51,429 bases of DNA from Gammaproteobacteria bacterium (GCA_013001685.1 JABDMD010000067.1:1-51429); one strand, 5' to 3'. Counted from the stretch's first letter, positions 29,667-39,975 are shown. Made by a program: numbers and translations. The notes: generated from the sequence alone by a model not told the origin.

Positions 29667-30620
29667 ATGACTATAGCGCCTGGCGACACTCGTCAACTTT
29701 CCACGCTATCACGCCTAGGTTTATTTGGTGCTGTAGACTTGGAACAGTGTTCCGAGTTGTTAGTTAAGTGCTCTAGCAAGTCTTTAAGCCCTGGCCAGAT
29801 GCTATTGTATAAAGACCAGGTAAACCATTCCATGTTTGTCATAGTTGACGGTCATTTAGGCATGCATCTGCAAGAAGACGCATCAGCAATAGTTATACTA
29901 AATCCTGGTGATACAGTAGGCGAGATGTCTGTAATAGGGGGTCAACCGACTAGTGCATTTGTTATTGCACAATCAAACTGTAAAGTACTAGAAATTCCTG
30001 AAAAACTTTTGTGGGAATTCGTCTCCAGTGATTTAAATTTTGCAAAAAATTTAATGAAGCTTTTCGTTAAACGCATGCTTGATTTGAATCGTCTGCTTTA
30101 CCAACGTCTGCATGATGAAGCCAGTAGTAAAATTAAAGCAGAGAAAGATAGTGCTACCGGTTTATATAATAAGGAGTGGATGAAGGAAACCTTGCCTTAT
30201 GAAATGACGCGATGCGCGATGCGTAATCGTGCCTTGTCAATTATGATTTTAAAAATTGATCGTTATGATAATTTTATTCGTTCTTATGGCTCCTACACCG
30301 CAGATAAAATATTTCAGGCAGTAGCCAATGCAGTACAAATTCAGCTGCGAGGTATGGATATGGCGGTTAAGCATGAAGATGGCTGTATCGCATTGTTGTT
30401 AATTGGCACAGATGAAATCCAAGCAGAAAATGTCGCGAAGCGAATACACAAAGCAGTTAATCACCTTGTTTTGTGTGATCAAAAGTTAAATGAAAAATTT
30501 ACTCTTTCGGTTGGCGTAGCAGAAATGGCAGATGAAGATTATGCGGATTTGCTTATTGCAAGAACTCAAGCTGCATTAGACCGTGCTACAAAAGAGGGAG
30601 GTAATCAAACCTCACACTAA
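29667..30620 (+). CDS. cyclic-nucleotide-binding domain + degenerate GGDEF domain protein
   Basis: N-terminal cNMP fold (GHLGMHLQEDASAIVILNPGDTVGEMSVIGGQPTSAFVIA); C-terminal GGDEF-like domain (ALSIMILKIDRYDNFIRSYG...) with active-site motif replaced by HEDGC. Confidence 0.85.
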   Translation: MTIAPGDTRQLSTLSRLGLFGAVDLEQCSELLVKCSSKSLSPGQMLLYKDQVNHSMFVIVDGHLGMHLQEDASAIVILNPGDTVGEMSVIGGQPTSAFVIAQSNCKVLEIPEKLLWEFVSSDLNFAKNLMKLFVKRMLDLNRLLYQRLHDEASSKIKAEKDSATGLYNKEWMKETLPYEMTRCAMRNRALSIMILKIDRYDNFIRSYGSYTADKIFQAVANAVQIQLRGMDMAVKHEDGCIALLLIGTDEIQAENVAKRIHKAVNHLVLCDQKLNEKFTLSVGVAEMADEDYADLLIARTQAALDRATKEGGNQTSH

Positions 30621-30799
30621 TTGATTTTTGTAAGTTCAAGACTAATTTGGTGCTTTTTTGTGCTATCTCACATAATTAATCTCATATTTTTAAGGGTTTT
30701 AAGAATTTTATAGCATTCATTTGGTCTAACCTTTGATTGCAATGCTTTGCGGTTTACCTATACAGTTTGCAATTTAAGACTATCGTTGGAGTAACCAGA

Positions 30800-31390
30800 G
30801 TGATTGACCTCGGTCTACAAATACTACGCACGGACGTGTCCGGTATGCCAATGGAATGGATAAACTACCAAGATGCTGCGCGTCTATATCACGGCGAGCA
30901 AGTTGCTTATACATGTGGTGAGCGTATGTATGTTATCCATGGTGGTATTAATGCGCGCAGCGGCTTAAGAAGTAAACTCGATGTACATTCAATTATTGCT
31001 ACCTACGGCAATAACAAATCTTTGCATGATAGTTACGTTCCTCCACTAAATAATCGAACATTATTCAAGCGTGATGCTAATTTGTGTTTGTATTGTGGTG
31101 AACACTTTGATCGTAAAGATTTATCACGTGATCATGTTCGTCCAATCAGCCAAGGGGGTACAGATCTGTGGAATAATGTAGTTACGGCCTGCAAACGCTG
31201 TAATAACCACAAGGCGGGACAAACTCCAGAACAAGCTGGTATGCAGTTGTTAGCGATCCCATTTATTCCTACTCATGCAGAGTATATTTATCTACAAGGC
31301 CGAAGAGTACTTGCAGATCAAATGAAATTTTTACTTGCTCACTTTCCTCGTACGAGTCCATTACATAAACGACTCAGTAAGTTGACCTAA
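30800..31390 (+). CDS. HNH endonuclease family protein
   Basis: CLYCGEHFDRKDLSRDHVRPISQGGTDLWNNVVTACKRCNNHKAG; GTG start with SD. Confidence 0.9.
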   Translation: MIDLGLQILRTDVSGMPMEWINYQDAARLYHGEQVAYTCGERMYVIHGGINARSGLRSKLDVHSIIATYGNNKSLHDSYVPPLNNRTLFKRDANLCLYCGEHFDRKDLSRDHVRPISQGGTDLWNNVVTACKRCNNHKAGQTPEQAGMQLLAIPFIPTHAEYIYLQGRRVLADQMKFLLAHFPRTSPLHKRLSKLT

Positions 31391-31527
31391 TGAGCCAATC
31401 TAATGGAATGCTCCGGTAGATTGAACAAGACAGATTGTCTATAAAAGCTCGTTCGGCTTTGCCTATAGGCTGCTATTTCCAGTAGTCTTAGTTTTCAGTC
31501 TTAATTTAAAAATTATTCAAATAACTC

Positions 31528-32628
31528 ATGCCCAAATTTCAAGGCAAAAATAATTATGTACATGGCAGCGATTCTTGCCTAGGTGTTCTTATTACCAATC
31601 TAGGTACACCCGAAGCGCCTACTCCAAGTGCGGTGCGCAAATACTTAGCTGAATTTTTATGGGACCCACGTGTTGTAGAAATTCCTAGGCCCATTTGGTG
31701 GCTGATTCTGCATGGTATTATTTTGCGAACGCGACCGAGTAAAAGTGCTGAGGCATATGAAAAAGTTTGGACTGAAGAAGGCTCCCCATTACTTGTTATT
31801 AGCAAACAGCAGCAAGATGCGTTGCAAAGCAAACTTAGTCAACTTTGTCCCGGTCCTGTAAAAGTCGAGCTTGCTATGCGCTATGGCAATCCTTCTATTG
31901 CCTCTGCTTTAGAAAATCTAAAGACACAGGGTGCGCGCCACGTAGTTTTATTCCCTTTGTATCCGCAATATTCTGCCAGCACCACAGCTTCTACTTTTGA
32001 TGCAGTTGCGAAAGTATTTATGAAGCAGCGCTGGATGCCAGAACTACGCATGATCAATAATTATGGAACGGATTCAGGTTATATCAATGCCTGTGTACAG
32101 CAAATAAAAAGTCATTGGCAACAAACACAACGTAATCAGAAACTAGTTTTTTCTTTTCATGGATTACCTAAGCGAAACTTGATACTAGGTGATCCATATC
32201 ATTGTGAGTGTCATGAAACTGCACGTTTAATTGCTGAAAAACTAAATTTAAAAGAAGAGGAATGGCAGCTAACCTTCCAATCCAGGTTCGGTAAGGCTGA
32301 ATGGTTGCAACCCTACACCATTAAAATCATGGAGCAGCTTCCGGGTGCGGGTGTTAAGTCAGTTGATGTATTTTGTCCAGGTTTTTCAGCAGACTGCCTT
32401 GAGACATTAGAAGAAATTAGTATGCAAAATTGTGAAGTATTTATGCAAGCGGGTGGGGAGGCATTTAGCTATATTTCTGCTCTCAATGATGAGTCTGCAC
32501 ACATTGATGCACTTGCTGATATCGTCATGCAACACACTCAAGGTTGGCCAGAAACGTCATCAAGTTATCTAGAGTCTAATAAGAGTGCTGTTAAAGAACG
32601 TGCAATGAAGTTGGGTGCGAAGCAGTAA
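31528..32628 (+). CDS. hemH: ferrochelatase
   Basis: GVLITNLGTPEAPTPSAVRKYLAEFLWDPRVVEIPR, VFSFHGLPKRN, VDVFCPGFSADCLETLEEI. Confidence 0.97.
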   Translation: MPKFQGKNNYVHGSDSCLGVLITNLGTPEAPTPSAVRKYLAEFLWDPRVVEIPRPIWWLILHGIILRTRPSKSAEAYEKVWTEEGSPLLVISKQQQDALQSKLSQLCPGPVKVELAMRYGNPSIASALENLKTQGARHVVLFPLYPQYSASTTASTFDAVAKVFMKQRWMPELRMINNYGTDSGYINACVQQIKSHWQQTQRNQKLVFSFHGLPKRNLILGDPYHCECHETARLIAEKLNLKEEEWQLTFQSRFGKAEWLQPYTIKIMEQLPGAGVKSVDVFCPGFSADCLETLEEISMQNCEVFMQAGGEAFSYISALNDESAHIDALADIVMQHTQGWPETSSSYLESNKSAVKERAMKLGAKQ

Positions 32629-32671
32629 TGAATGCCCGCCATTCATGGTGGTCGAAAATGTATGTTAGGAA

Positions 32672-33229
32672 TTAAATATTTAAATCACTCACATCAATGC
32701 TTTTGTGTTGACCTGGAGAAAGTCGGTCTATTTCAATCGGGCCAACACGGTGGCGAATTAATCTAAGCGTTGGGTGGTTCACAGATGCAGTCATGCGTCG
32801 TACTTGTCGGTTGCGGCCTTCTTTAATTACGATATCTAGCCATTGCGTAGGAACTGTTTTGCGAAAACGGATTGGTGGATCGCGTTCCCATAGGTTTTCT
32901 GGTTCATCAATATGAGTTACTTCTGCGGGTAGTGTCATACCATCTTTTAACTGAACACCTTGGCATAATGCTTGTAATGCTTCATCATTAATTTCGCCTT
33001 CCACTTGTGCCCAATAATGTTTAGCCCATTTGAATTTTGGGTCGGCAATACATTGCTGAAGTTTGCCGTCATCGGTGACAAGTAATAAGCCTTCGCTGTC
33101 TTTGTCTAGACGTCCTGCTGCATATACATTAGGAATACTGATAAAGTCTGAAAGTGTCTGTCGACCCTCAGCATCAGTGAATTGGCTGAGTACACCAAAG
33201 GGTTTGTTAAAGGCTATTAATTTTGCCAT
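32672..33229 (-). CDS. rluE: 23S rRNA pseudouridine synthase, RluE type
   Basis: IAFNKPFGVLSQFT, YAAGRLDKDSEGLLLVTDDG, KEGRNRQVRRMTASVNHPTLRLIR. Confidence 0.9.
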   Translation of the reverse strand: MAKLIAFNKPFGVLSQFTDAEGRQTLSDFISIPNVYAAGRLDKDSEGLLLVTDDGKLQQCIADPKFKWAKHYWAQVEGEINDEALQALCQGVQLKDGMTLPAEVTHIDEPENLWERDPPIRFRKTVPTQWLDIVIKEGRNRQVRRMTASVNHPTLRLIRHRVGPIEIDRLSPGQHKSIDVSDLNI

Positions 33230-34120
33230 TTAGGCAGCTTTTAAAAATCTCATCCATTTTTCACGTCGAAAATCACCAAAATTTAATACCTCAAATAAAT
33301 CATTTAACATGGTGAAGTCGGGGGTGCTGCGTTTTAGTTTCACATTATCATTAAGCTCAACTTCGCAGTGAATTTCAGTGAGCTTTTTATATAAGTGTAA
33401 TTGCTTTTGGTGTTCGTCAATTAAGCCTTGTACGCGTTTAGCGCCTCGAATTTTCATTTCGCAAATTTTAGGAATATTCTCTAATAGCTCATCGAGAGAA
33501 GTAAATCTATTTAATAATTTTGCAGCCGTTGCCATACCAATTCCAGGAACACCAGGAATGTTGTCAACTGCATCACCTGCAATCGCAAGCTGATCGGCAA
33601 TTTGATTTGGGTAAACTCCAAACTGTTTTTTGATTTGTGGGATGGAATTTCTTTCTCCTTTGGCGAAATTCCAAAAAATGTCATCTTCGGTGATAAGTTG
33701 TGCAAGATCTTTATCGGCAGAAAGGATTGTGATGGGGTGTCCCTTTTTGCGCATGCGTGAAGCTAAGGTACCTATTAAGTCATCCGCTTCATAATAAGGG
33801 CTGCCGATTTCGCAAATGCCTAAGGCTTCGATAAAATCACGACAATATTTAAATTGGCGTTTTAATTCTATAGGAGCAGGGTCACGATTAGCTTTGTATT
33901 CCGGATAGATTTCGTTTCGAAAAGATGATTTCAAACTCTCATCGAATGTAAAAGCCACGTATTTAGGCTTAGCTTGTTGCAAAAATTGATATACAAAGTC
34001 TGCGAAACCATACACTGCGTTTACGGGCTCATTAGCTTGATTTACGACACTATCAGGCACAGTAAACCAGGCACGAAAAACATAGATGCTCGAATCAACG
34101 AGATAAACGTTATCTGTCAT
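33230..34120 (-). CDS. 5'-3' exonuclease (ExoIX/PolA N-terminal-type)
   Basis: YLVDSSIYVFRAWF, FTFDESLKSSFRNEIYPEYKANR, GDAVDNIPGVPGIGMATAAKLL. Confidence 0.93.
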   Translation of the reverse strand: MTDNVYLVDSSIYVFRAWFTVPDSVVNQANEPVNAVYGFADFVYQFLQQAKPKYVAFTFDESLKSSFRNEIYPEYKANRDPAPIELKRQFKYCRDFIEALGICEIGSPYYEADDLIGTLASRMRKKGHPITILSADKDLAQLITEDDIFWNFAKGERNSIPQIKKQFGVYPNQIADQLAIAGDAVDNIPGVPGIGMATAAKLLNRFTSLDELLENIPKICEMKIRGAKRVQGLIDEHQKQLHLYKKLTEIHCEVELNDNVKLKRSTPDFTMLNDLFEVLNFGDFRREKWMRFLKAA

Positions 34121-34135
34121 ATCAATGAATAGGCA

Positions 34136-34168
34136 TAAAAAAGCGACTCTACTAGAGGGTCGCTTTTA
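34136..34168 (-). terminator. rho-independent terminator after the M48 protease gene
   Basis: AAAAGCGACCCTCTAGTAGAGTCGCTTTTTT on the minus strand. Confidence 0.75.
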
Positions 34169-34191
34169 AAACATTAAGTGTTTAAGAATTA

Positions 34192-35658
34192 TTATTGAAC
34201 AATTTTAATAAGCTGACCCGCTTTAGGTTCACCATCAGGATACATACCATTAAGTAGACGCAGTTGTTCTTCAGCATGGGTAGCAATATCAGAGCGCTTA
34301 GCTAGTGACGCAAAAGTATCGCCTGATTTTGCCCGAATTAACTTGATGTTTTTAGGTTTGGCTAATTTTCTCTCCGCGTTTTTAAGTTGGCGCATACTCT
34401 TAATAGTGGTTAGGCCTGCTGCATCATACTTGTTTAATGCATTGCCATCTTTACCTGCTATGAGTACTTGATAGATTCGTTTGCCTTGAAAAACTGCAGC
34501 AACGCGGCTGGGTACTTTTCCACCTTTTGTGGTTAGATTGGTATAGCCGGTATAGCCTTGAAAGTTTGCTGTTTGTACAGGCTGGCCATTACTGATTTGA
34601 CCTTTGAACTGTTCATTTAGATATTCTTTTGGAGTCTGTTTTTTATTTAAATCATCTACTGTAATTTGTAATTGCGCGTCGCCTGTTTTTGGTTGCGCGA
34701 TTAAACGATCTGGTAAATTATCGACTTTCCATCCTTCAGGAAACTCAACGAATAAATTTAAATCGGTATGATAAAACTTGTTTTTACGTATCACGCCATC
34801 TTGTTCTGATGTGCCAAGTACTGCACCATCCATATATTTTAAGAACTTCTCACGACCAGCTTCTCGAGTAGCAGCAGTTTTAATATTATTTGCTGCGCCT
34901 ACTACTTCTTGTAAACGTGCATCATTCGCCGGGTGGGTAGAGAAGGTGCCATGATAAGCACGCGGTTCTCGACCTTCTTCCTTAGCAAGTTGTTTATCAA
35001 ATTCTTCCTGGTCTTTTAAAATTTCAACTACATTAAGCATTTCTTGTGGGTCGTAGCCAACGTTTGCAAGATACTCAGCACCCAGACGATCCGCTTCTAA
35101 TTCATGGCTACGGCCATAACCACGGATCAATGCAGTGCTTCCAATATTGGCTGCCTGTGCAGCTTGACCACTACCGGTAAGAATGCCTACACCTGCACCT
35201 AATATGCCTGCTACGGTTCCGGCACTTTGTTGGCGCACACCATGCCTTGCAGTGATGTGTCCAAGTTCGTGGCCCAGTACGCCGGCCAACTCCGCTTCAG
35301 AATTCATGTAGGCCATGATGCCTCGAGTGATATAGAGATAACCGCCAGGTAAAGCGAAGGCGTTGATTTGTGGACTATCCAGTACCGTTACATGATAGAC
35401 AAGATTGGCTCTATGACTTTTCTTGCCCAGTTCATCGACTAAACCTTCAACATAACTTTGCAAAGCAGGGTCATTGTAAGGGCGGTACTGCTTCATCACT
35501 TGTTGGTGAGCTTGTTTGCCCAAATTGATTTCCTGAGCTTCAGACATCAATACAAAATCTTTTTTGCCCGATACTGGGTTTGTGGCACAACCTGAATAGA
35601 AAAGACTTCCTAGTAGTAATATACCCAAAACGTAAAAGTTTGTTTGCTTGCCCATCAT
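34192..35658 (-). CDS. M48 family metalloprotease lipoprotein with C-terminal LysM-like segment
   Basis: Lipobox LFYSGC, VLGHELGHITARHG, C-terminal KLIRAKSGDTFASLAKRS...LNGMYPDGEPKAGQLIKIVQ. Confidence 0.92.
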   Translation of the reverse strand: MMGKQTNFYVLGILLLGSLFYSGCATNPVSGKKDFVLMSEAQEINLGKQAHQQVMKQYRPYNDPALQSYVEGLVDELGKKSHRANLVYHVTVLDSPQINAFALPGGYLYITRGIMAYMNSEAELAGVLGHELGHITARHGVRQQSAGTVAGILGAGVGILTGSGQAAQAANIGSTALIRGYGRSHELEADRLGAEYLANVGYDPQEMLNVVEILKDQEEFDKQLAKEEGREPRAYHGTFSTHPANDARLQEVVGAANNIKTAATREAGREKFLKYMDGAVLGTSEQDGVIRKNKFYHTDLNLFVEFPEGWKVDNLPDRLIAQPKTGDAQLQITVDDLNKKQTPKEYLNEQFKGQISNGQPVQTANFQGYTGYTNLTTKGGKVPSRVAAVFQGKRIYQVLIAGKDGNALNKYDAAGLTTIKSMRQLKNAERKLAKPKNIKLIRAKSGDTFASLAKRSDIATHAEEQLRLLNGMYPDGEPKAGQLIKIVQ

Positions 35659-35926
35659 CGATTCCTCATTTTTTTGGCTTCAAATTCTTGGCCCAATATA
35701 TAGCCCATAATGTTGTTTGTATTTTGACGTAGATTAATCGTATAAAGTTTCCACTTTTATACTTGTGCTTTATGAATATTAGGCACAATCGTACCCTGAT
35801 TTGGCAATTAGCCAAATATCTCAAATACCAAAGGGCATAAAACCTTAAAACAGTAAGCGTTTTGAAAAAGTGGATATGAATGTTGTAGGAACCTGGCTCA
35901 ATAATGAACTAGGATTAAAACTTACG

Positions 35927-36136
35927 TTAGCTTTTATTACCGTAGCGTTTACGGAATTTATCTACCTGACCAGCAGTATCGACGATCTTTTGTTTGCCAG
36001 TGAAGAATGGGTGGCACTGAGAGCACACATCAATACTCATCGCATCATTACCATAAGTAGAACGTGTAATGAAAGTATTTCCGCAGCTACAGGTTACGTT
36101 AACTTCTTGGTAATTTGGATGTATGTCTGTTTTCAT
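35927..36136 (-). CDS. rpmE: 50S ribosomal protein L31 (zinc-binding type)
   Basis: [22 protein letters not shown]...[30 protein letters not shown]. Confidence 0.96.
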   Translation of the reverse strand: MKTDIHPNYQEVNVTCSCGNTFITRSTYGNDAMSIDVCSQCHPFFTGKQKIVDTAGQVDKFRKRYGNKS

Positions 36137-36309
36137 GACCTAATAATTCGCTATGAGTTTCTCTCTAGAGCCCGCGGATCATACGCAACCATAAACTCCA
36201 ACTCAAGTGCTAGCTAGATAATTCTCTTAAAGCGTTTAGTTTGAGTAATTCCTTTATAAGACTCCTGATGATTGAGCCTTAAGTGATTGTCCATATAGGG
36301 GTTTATCAC

Positions 36310-36332
36310 TTATCCACAAAATCTGTGGATAA
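36310..36332. promoter_or_regulatory. inverted pair of perfect DnaA boxes
   Basis: TTATCCACA (36310-36318) - AAATC - TGTGGATAA (36324-36332). Confidence 0.7.
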
Positions 36333-36564
36333 AACTGTGTGTAAATTTAAAGTCTATCGACAAAACACGAGAAATTTGGCATTTTTATTAAATCGCCTAA
36401 ATAATGTACAAGAATTTAAGTTGTTGATTATTATAGCGTTATGACTATCAAGTTTGGATTGATGATTTATTGACCAATAAAACTTACTGAAAGTGCGTGT
36501 TTTATTACACTTGTGTATAACCCGACCAATAAATACAAAATATATGGTCTGAAACAGTTAAATA

Positions 36565-36762
36565 TTAGTCTGTATCTCGTTTGGATCGAATGTCCACAAT
36601 CTGACCAGCTGAATCAATTTGCACTGAAATATCTATTGGCGAGCAGCACACTTGGCAGTCTTCGACATAGTCCTGATTACCAGCACTACCATCGATGAGA
36701 ATCGCCAACTTTTCACCACAATAGGGGCAATGAATAGATGAAGGGGTAAGCAAGTTAGTCAT
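36565..36762 (-). CDS. CPXCG-motif cysteine-rich small protein
   Basis: IHCPYCGEKLAILID...YVEDCQVCCSPIDI. Confidence 0.88.
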   Translation of the reverse strand: MTNLLTPSSIHCPYCGEKLAILIDGSAGNQDYVEDCQVCCSPIDISVQIDSAGQIVDIRSKRDTD

Positions 36763-36770
36763 TAAAAAGG

Positions 36771-38657
36771 CTAATTCGCTTCTTCAATCTGGTTTTGGTT
36801 TTCATCGCGAGGTAAGCGCGAATATAGCTGCTGTGCTCGTTGCGGATCGCTATTGGATATCTGGTCTGCAATTTGACGAATCAAGGCATTGCGTTGCTCT
36901 GCGCCAGGTACTCCTTGCGCAAGTTGTAGTGCGTAGCCGACATCACTACTGGCTGCAGTTCCTACTACAGATCTTAGTAGATTTTCATAAATCGATTCGC
37001 CTCTAAAGTTTTCAATCCAAGTTGCAGCCTCGGTTAAATCATAAGATGAATAATAATAAGTAATGTTCTCGGCCCAACTTTCACGTACGAGTCCATTTAG
37101 TTGTGGTAAGTAACTTGCTGCTAAATCAGGATCTACACTGGCAAGTTGGCTACCTATGCTAATTAAGCCATCGTCTCTAATTTGTCCACTCTTACTATTC
37201 ACCCAAGCCATAGCCGCATCGGGGTCACTGTTTGCCCAGTTGTAAACCACTGAGTTGATCGCTTCAGCACTTACATCTGCATAAGGCAGTTGATCGATTA
37301 TTCCTGCTGCGCTTGTTGGGTCATTATATGAAAGGCTATCAATTACCGTAACGATAAGTTGTTGTCGCAATGTTGGTTGCTGCGAACTCAATGCAATTTG
37401 TAAAGCACGTTCAGGATTCTCAGTTGCGATTTGAGAAACAACGGTATTTTGTAAATATTGTTGTCCGCTTGGATCTTGTTCTTTAGCCCAAGCTAATGCT
37501 TCATCAGGTGACTGGCTACTTAAATATTGAATTACAGTGGGCGCAAGTTGTTGCTTCAATTGTTTATTGTCTAACTGTGCTACAAAGTTTGCTGCAGCTT
37601 GCGCATCACTTGCAGCCCAAGTTTGTATAGTTGCGCTATACGCATCAGCTCGGTTACGAGAAGAAGGGATATTTTCGATAGCGTTTAATGCTTCTCTTGG
37701 GTTTTCGTTTGCTAAGTATGTAAAGACAGTATAATTAATGCCACTAGTTCTGCCTGCATTGGGAAGGGTTTGTAAAACATTATAGGCAGCTTGGGGGTCT
37801 AACTCTGCCCAACGGTATAACACTGTTTCTAGTACTTGTTGGCGCAAGCGATTGTCTAATATGCGTTCTGCATATGAAAATGCTTGCTGAGGGTTTTGTG
37901 TTACCCAGGTGTCAGCAATACCTTGCAGTGCACTATCACGTTCATGGCCTGCAGGCATAATCATGGCTTCTTGCATGGCAGCTTCAGGTTCTTGAGAGGC
38001 TTTTTCAACTAAAGCATTGCTGACATATTGCTCTTCTAAAGACTCTATACCTAAGCGTTTAGAAACCTTAGTTATTAGTTGGATATCATTAACGCTAATT
38101 GCAGATATTACCCCTTGTGCTGCAGTACTTTGTTGGTAAGTGTTCTTAATGTTGTTAGCGCTACTAATTGCAGCGTCTACATCAAGCTTTGCCCAGTGCA
38201 AATAGACCTGAGGCAGCAAGGTATAGTTTTTGTTCTCATAGGCTTCTTTAGCAATATTCGCAGCTGTCTGTGGGTCTATCTCGGTTAGGCGCGCAATTAA
38301 TATTTTCAATAAGCTTTCACGTTGTTGAGTATTGACTATTCCCGCTGCCTCTTTTATTAACTGCTGTAGCTGAATTCTATTGGTGCGTCCTGCTATGGCA
38401 TGTAGTGCTTCTTGTTGTGCAAATAATGAGGGTAGAGATAAAACATCAGTAATTCTAGTTAAGCTTTGGTAATGTTCATCGCGTTGTTGTTGTGCAGCTT
38501 CAGCCGTCATAGTTTCTTTAGCTTCGATAGGTGTTAAAGGCTTCTGACTAAACAGTTCATTATCAATGCCACCACTAATATTTTGCCCAATCCAATATCC
38601 ACCTGCGCCTGTGATGATTAACATTAGTGCAAATAAGGCTAGCCATTTTGTTTGCAT
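36771..38657 (-). CDS. membrane-anchored alpha-solenoid repeat protein (unnamed family)
   Basis: N-terminal TM; many repeats of (N/D)P..A......L......W...DP..A of roughly 30-36 aa. Confidence 0.7.
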   Translation of the reverse strand: MQTKWLALFALMLIITGAGGYWIGQNISGGIDNELFSQKPLTPIEAKETMTAEAAQQQRDEHYQSLTRITDVLSLPSLFAQQEALHAIAGRTNRIQLQQLIKEAAGIVNTQQRESLLKILIARLTEIDPQTAANIAKEAYENKNYTLLPQVYLHWAKLDVDAAISSANNIKNTYQQSTAAQGVISAISVNDIQLITKVSKRLGIESLEEQYVSNALVEKASQEPEAAMQEAMIMPAGHERDSALQGIADTWVTQNPQQAFSYAERILDNRLRQQVLETVLYRWAELDPQAAYNVLQTLPNAGRTSGINYTVFTYLANENPREALNAIENIPSSRNRADAYSATIQTWAASDAQAAANFVAQLDNKQLKQQLAPTVIQYLSSQSPDEALAWAKEQDPSGQQYLQNTVVSQIATENPERALQIALSSQQPTLRQQLIVTVIDSLSYNDPTSAAGIIDQLPYADVSAEAINSVVYNWANSDPDAAMAWVNSKSGQIRDDGLISIGSQLASVDPDLAASYLPQLNGLVRESWAENITYYYSSYDLTEAATWIENFRGESIYENLLRSVVGTAASSDVGYALQLAQGVPGAEQRNALIRQIADQISNSDPQRAQQLYSRLPRDENQNQIEEAN

Positions 38658-38787
38658 AACAATTACCTATTGATTGAGAGGACTATATTGTTGAATAAAA
38701 CTATGTTTTAAATGTGTCAAGATTGTGCAGATGAAAGCGATCGTATGCTGGTTTTACGGTAGTAAAAATCATCTGGTATATTAATTA

Positions 38788-39948
38788 TCAGGCAACAGCT
38801 GTTTTAGGTAGCCAGCTTTGTAAAATATTATCCAAAAATTCATAACCACGAGCGCTGCAATATATCTTATCGTTATCCATAATTAATAAGCCTTCTGAAA
38901 TATGAACTTGTAATGGCTGATTAATTTTTTCAACTGGTAGGCCAGTATGTAACTCAAACTGTTGTTTAGTAAAACCATGTTTTAAGCGCAATGCATTTAA
39001 CATGAATTCAAAAATTATATCTTGTTCTGATAAAGTATGAATTTGCGTTGAAGATTTTTCATCATTTATATATCGCATATATTGTTGTGGATGCTTGGGT
39101 TTTTCGCAACGCGTAATCAAATTTGGAGAGTCTAGCGTTAACTTTTGGTGTGCGCCGGCACCAATTCCAAGATAGTCACCAAATTGCCAATAATTAGTAT
39201 TGTGAACGCATTGATAATTTTCTTTTGCAAATGCCGAAACTTCGTATTGTTGGTAACCATGTTTGGCGAGTAAATCCATGCCTGCTTGCTGTATTTCCCA
39301 GCTTGTTTGGCTATCAGGTAGTTTAGGTGGTTGGCGATAAAAACTAGTATTTGGCTCAATGGTAAGTTGGTAATAAGAAATATGTGTAGGACTTAGATTA
39401 ATTGCTTGTTCTACGTCATTTAATGCTGCAGCTATCTCTTGTTGTGGCAAGGCATACATTAAATCGATATTAAAATTTTTAAACCCAGCTTGATGAGCAG
39501 CATGTGCAGCATCGATGGCTGTTTGTGCATCATGTATACGGCCTAGACTTTTTAATTGTGTGTTGGTAAAACTCTGTGCACCAATAGAAATTCGATTAAC
39601 TCCTGCATCATGCAAGCCTGCGAAATTTTCTTGATCGGTAGTACCTGGGTTAGCTTCAATAGTAATTTCAGCGGCGCTACTTAGATTTAGCTCATTTCTA
39701 ATCGCATCAATAAGACGCTGAATACTTTTAGCAGCGAATATACTGGGTGTGCCTCCGCCTATGAAAACACTTTTAACTTCCCTATTTTGTACTTCTTTTG
39801 CATAAGATTTTAGATCAATAATTAATGCATCAATGTATTGGTCTTCGGGCAGCGTATTTTGTATCTCATGCGAATTAAAATCACAATAAGGGCATTTCCT
39901 TATGCACCAGGGGATGTGTACATAAAGGGATAATGGAACACTATGCAT
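38788..39948 (-). CDS. hemW: radical SAM haem chaperone HemW (oxygen-independent coproporphyrinogen oxidase-like)
   Basis: YVHIPWCIRKCPYCDFNSH, FIGGGTPSIF, NRISIGAQSF. Confidence 0.95.
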   Translation of the reverse strand: MHSVPLSLYVHIPWCIRKCPYCDFNSHEIQNTLPEDQYIDALIIDLKSYAKEVQNREVKSVFIGGGTPSIFAAKSIQRLIDAIRNELNLSSAAEITIEANPGTTDQENFAGLHDAGVNRISIGAQSFTNTQLKSLGRIHDAQTAIDAAHAAHQAGFKNFNIDLMYALPQQEIAAALNDVEQAINLSPTHISYYQLTIEPNTSFYRQPPKLPDSQTSWEIQQAGMDLLAKHGYQQYEVSAFAKENYQCVHNTNYWQFGDYLGIGAGAHQKLTLDSPNLITRCEKPKHPQQYMRYINDEKSSTQIHTLSEQDIIFEFMLNALRLKHGFTKQQFELHTGLPVEKINQPLQVHISEGLLIMDNDKIYCSARGYEFLDNILQSWLPKTAVA

Positions 39949-39975
39949 GATGACGCATGCTAAACCTTTGTTAAC

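Noticed and set aside
35870-36217. 115-aa plus-strand ORF opposite rpmE
   Set aside because: Antisense to the unmistakable L31 gene.
36230-36564. This gap as the chromosomal oriC
   Set aside because: Perfect DnaA boxes and AT-richness are present, but only two or three boxes and none of dnaA, gidA/mnmG, rpmH or parAB nearby.
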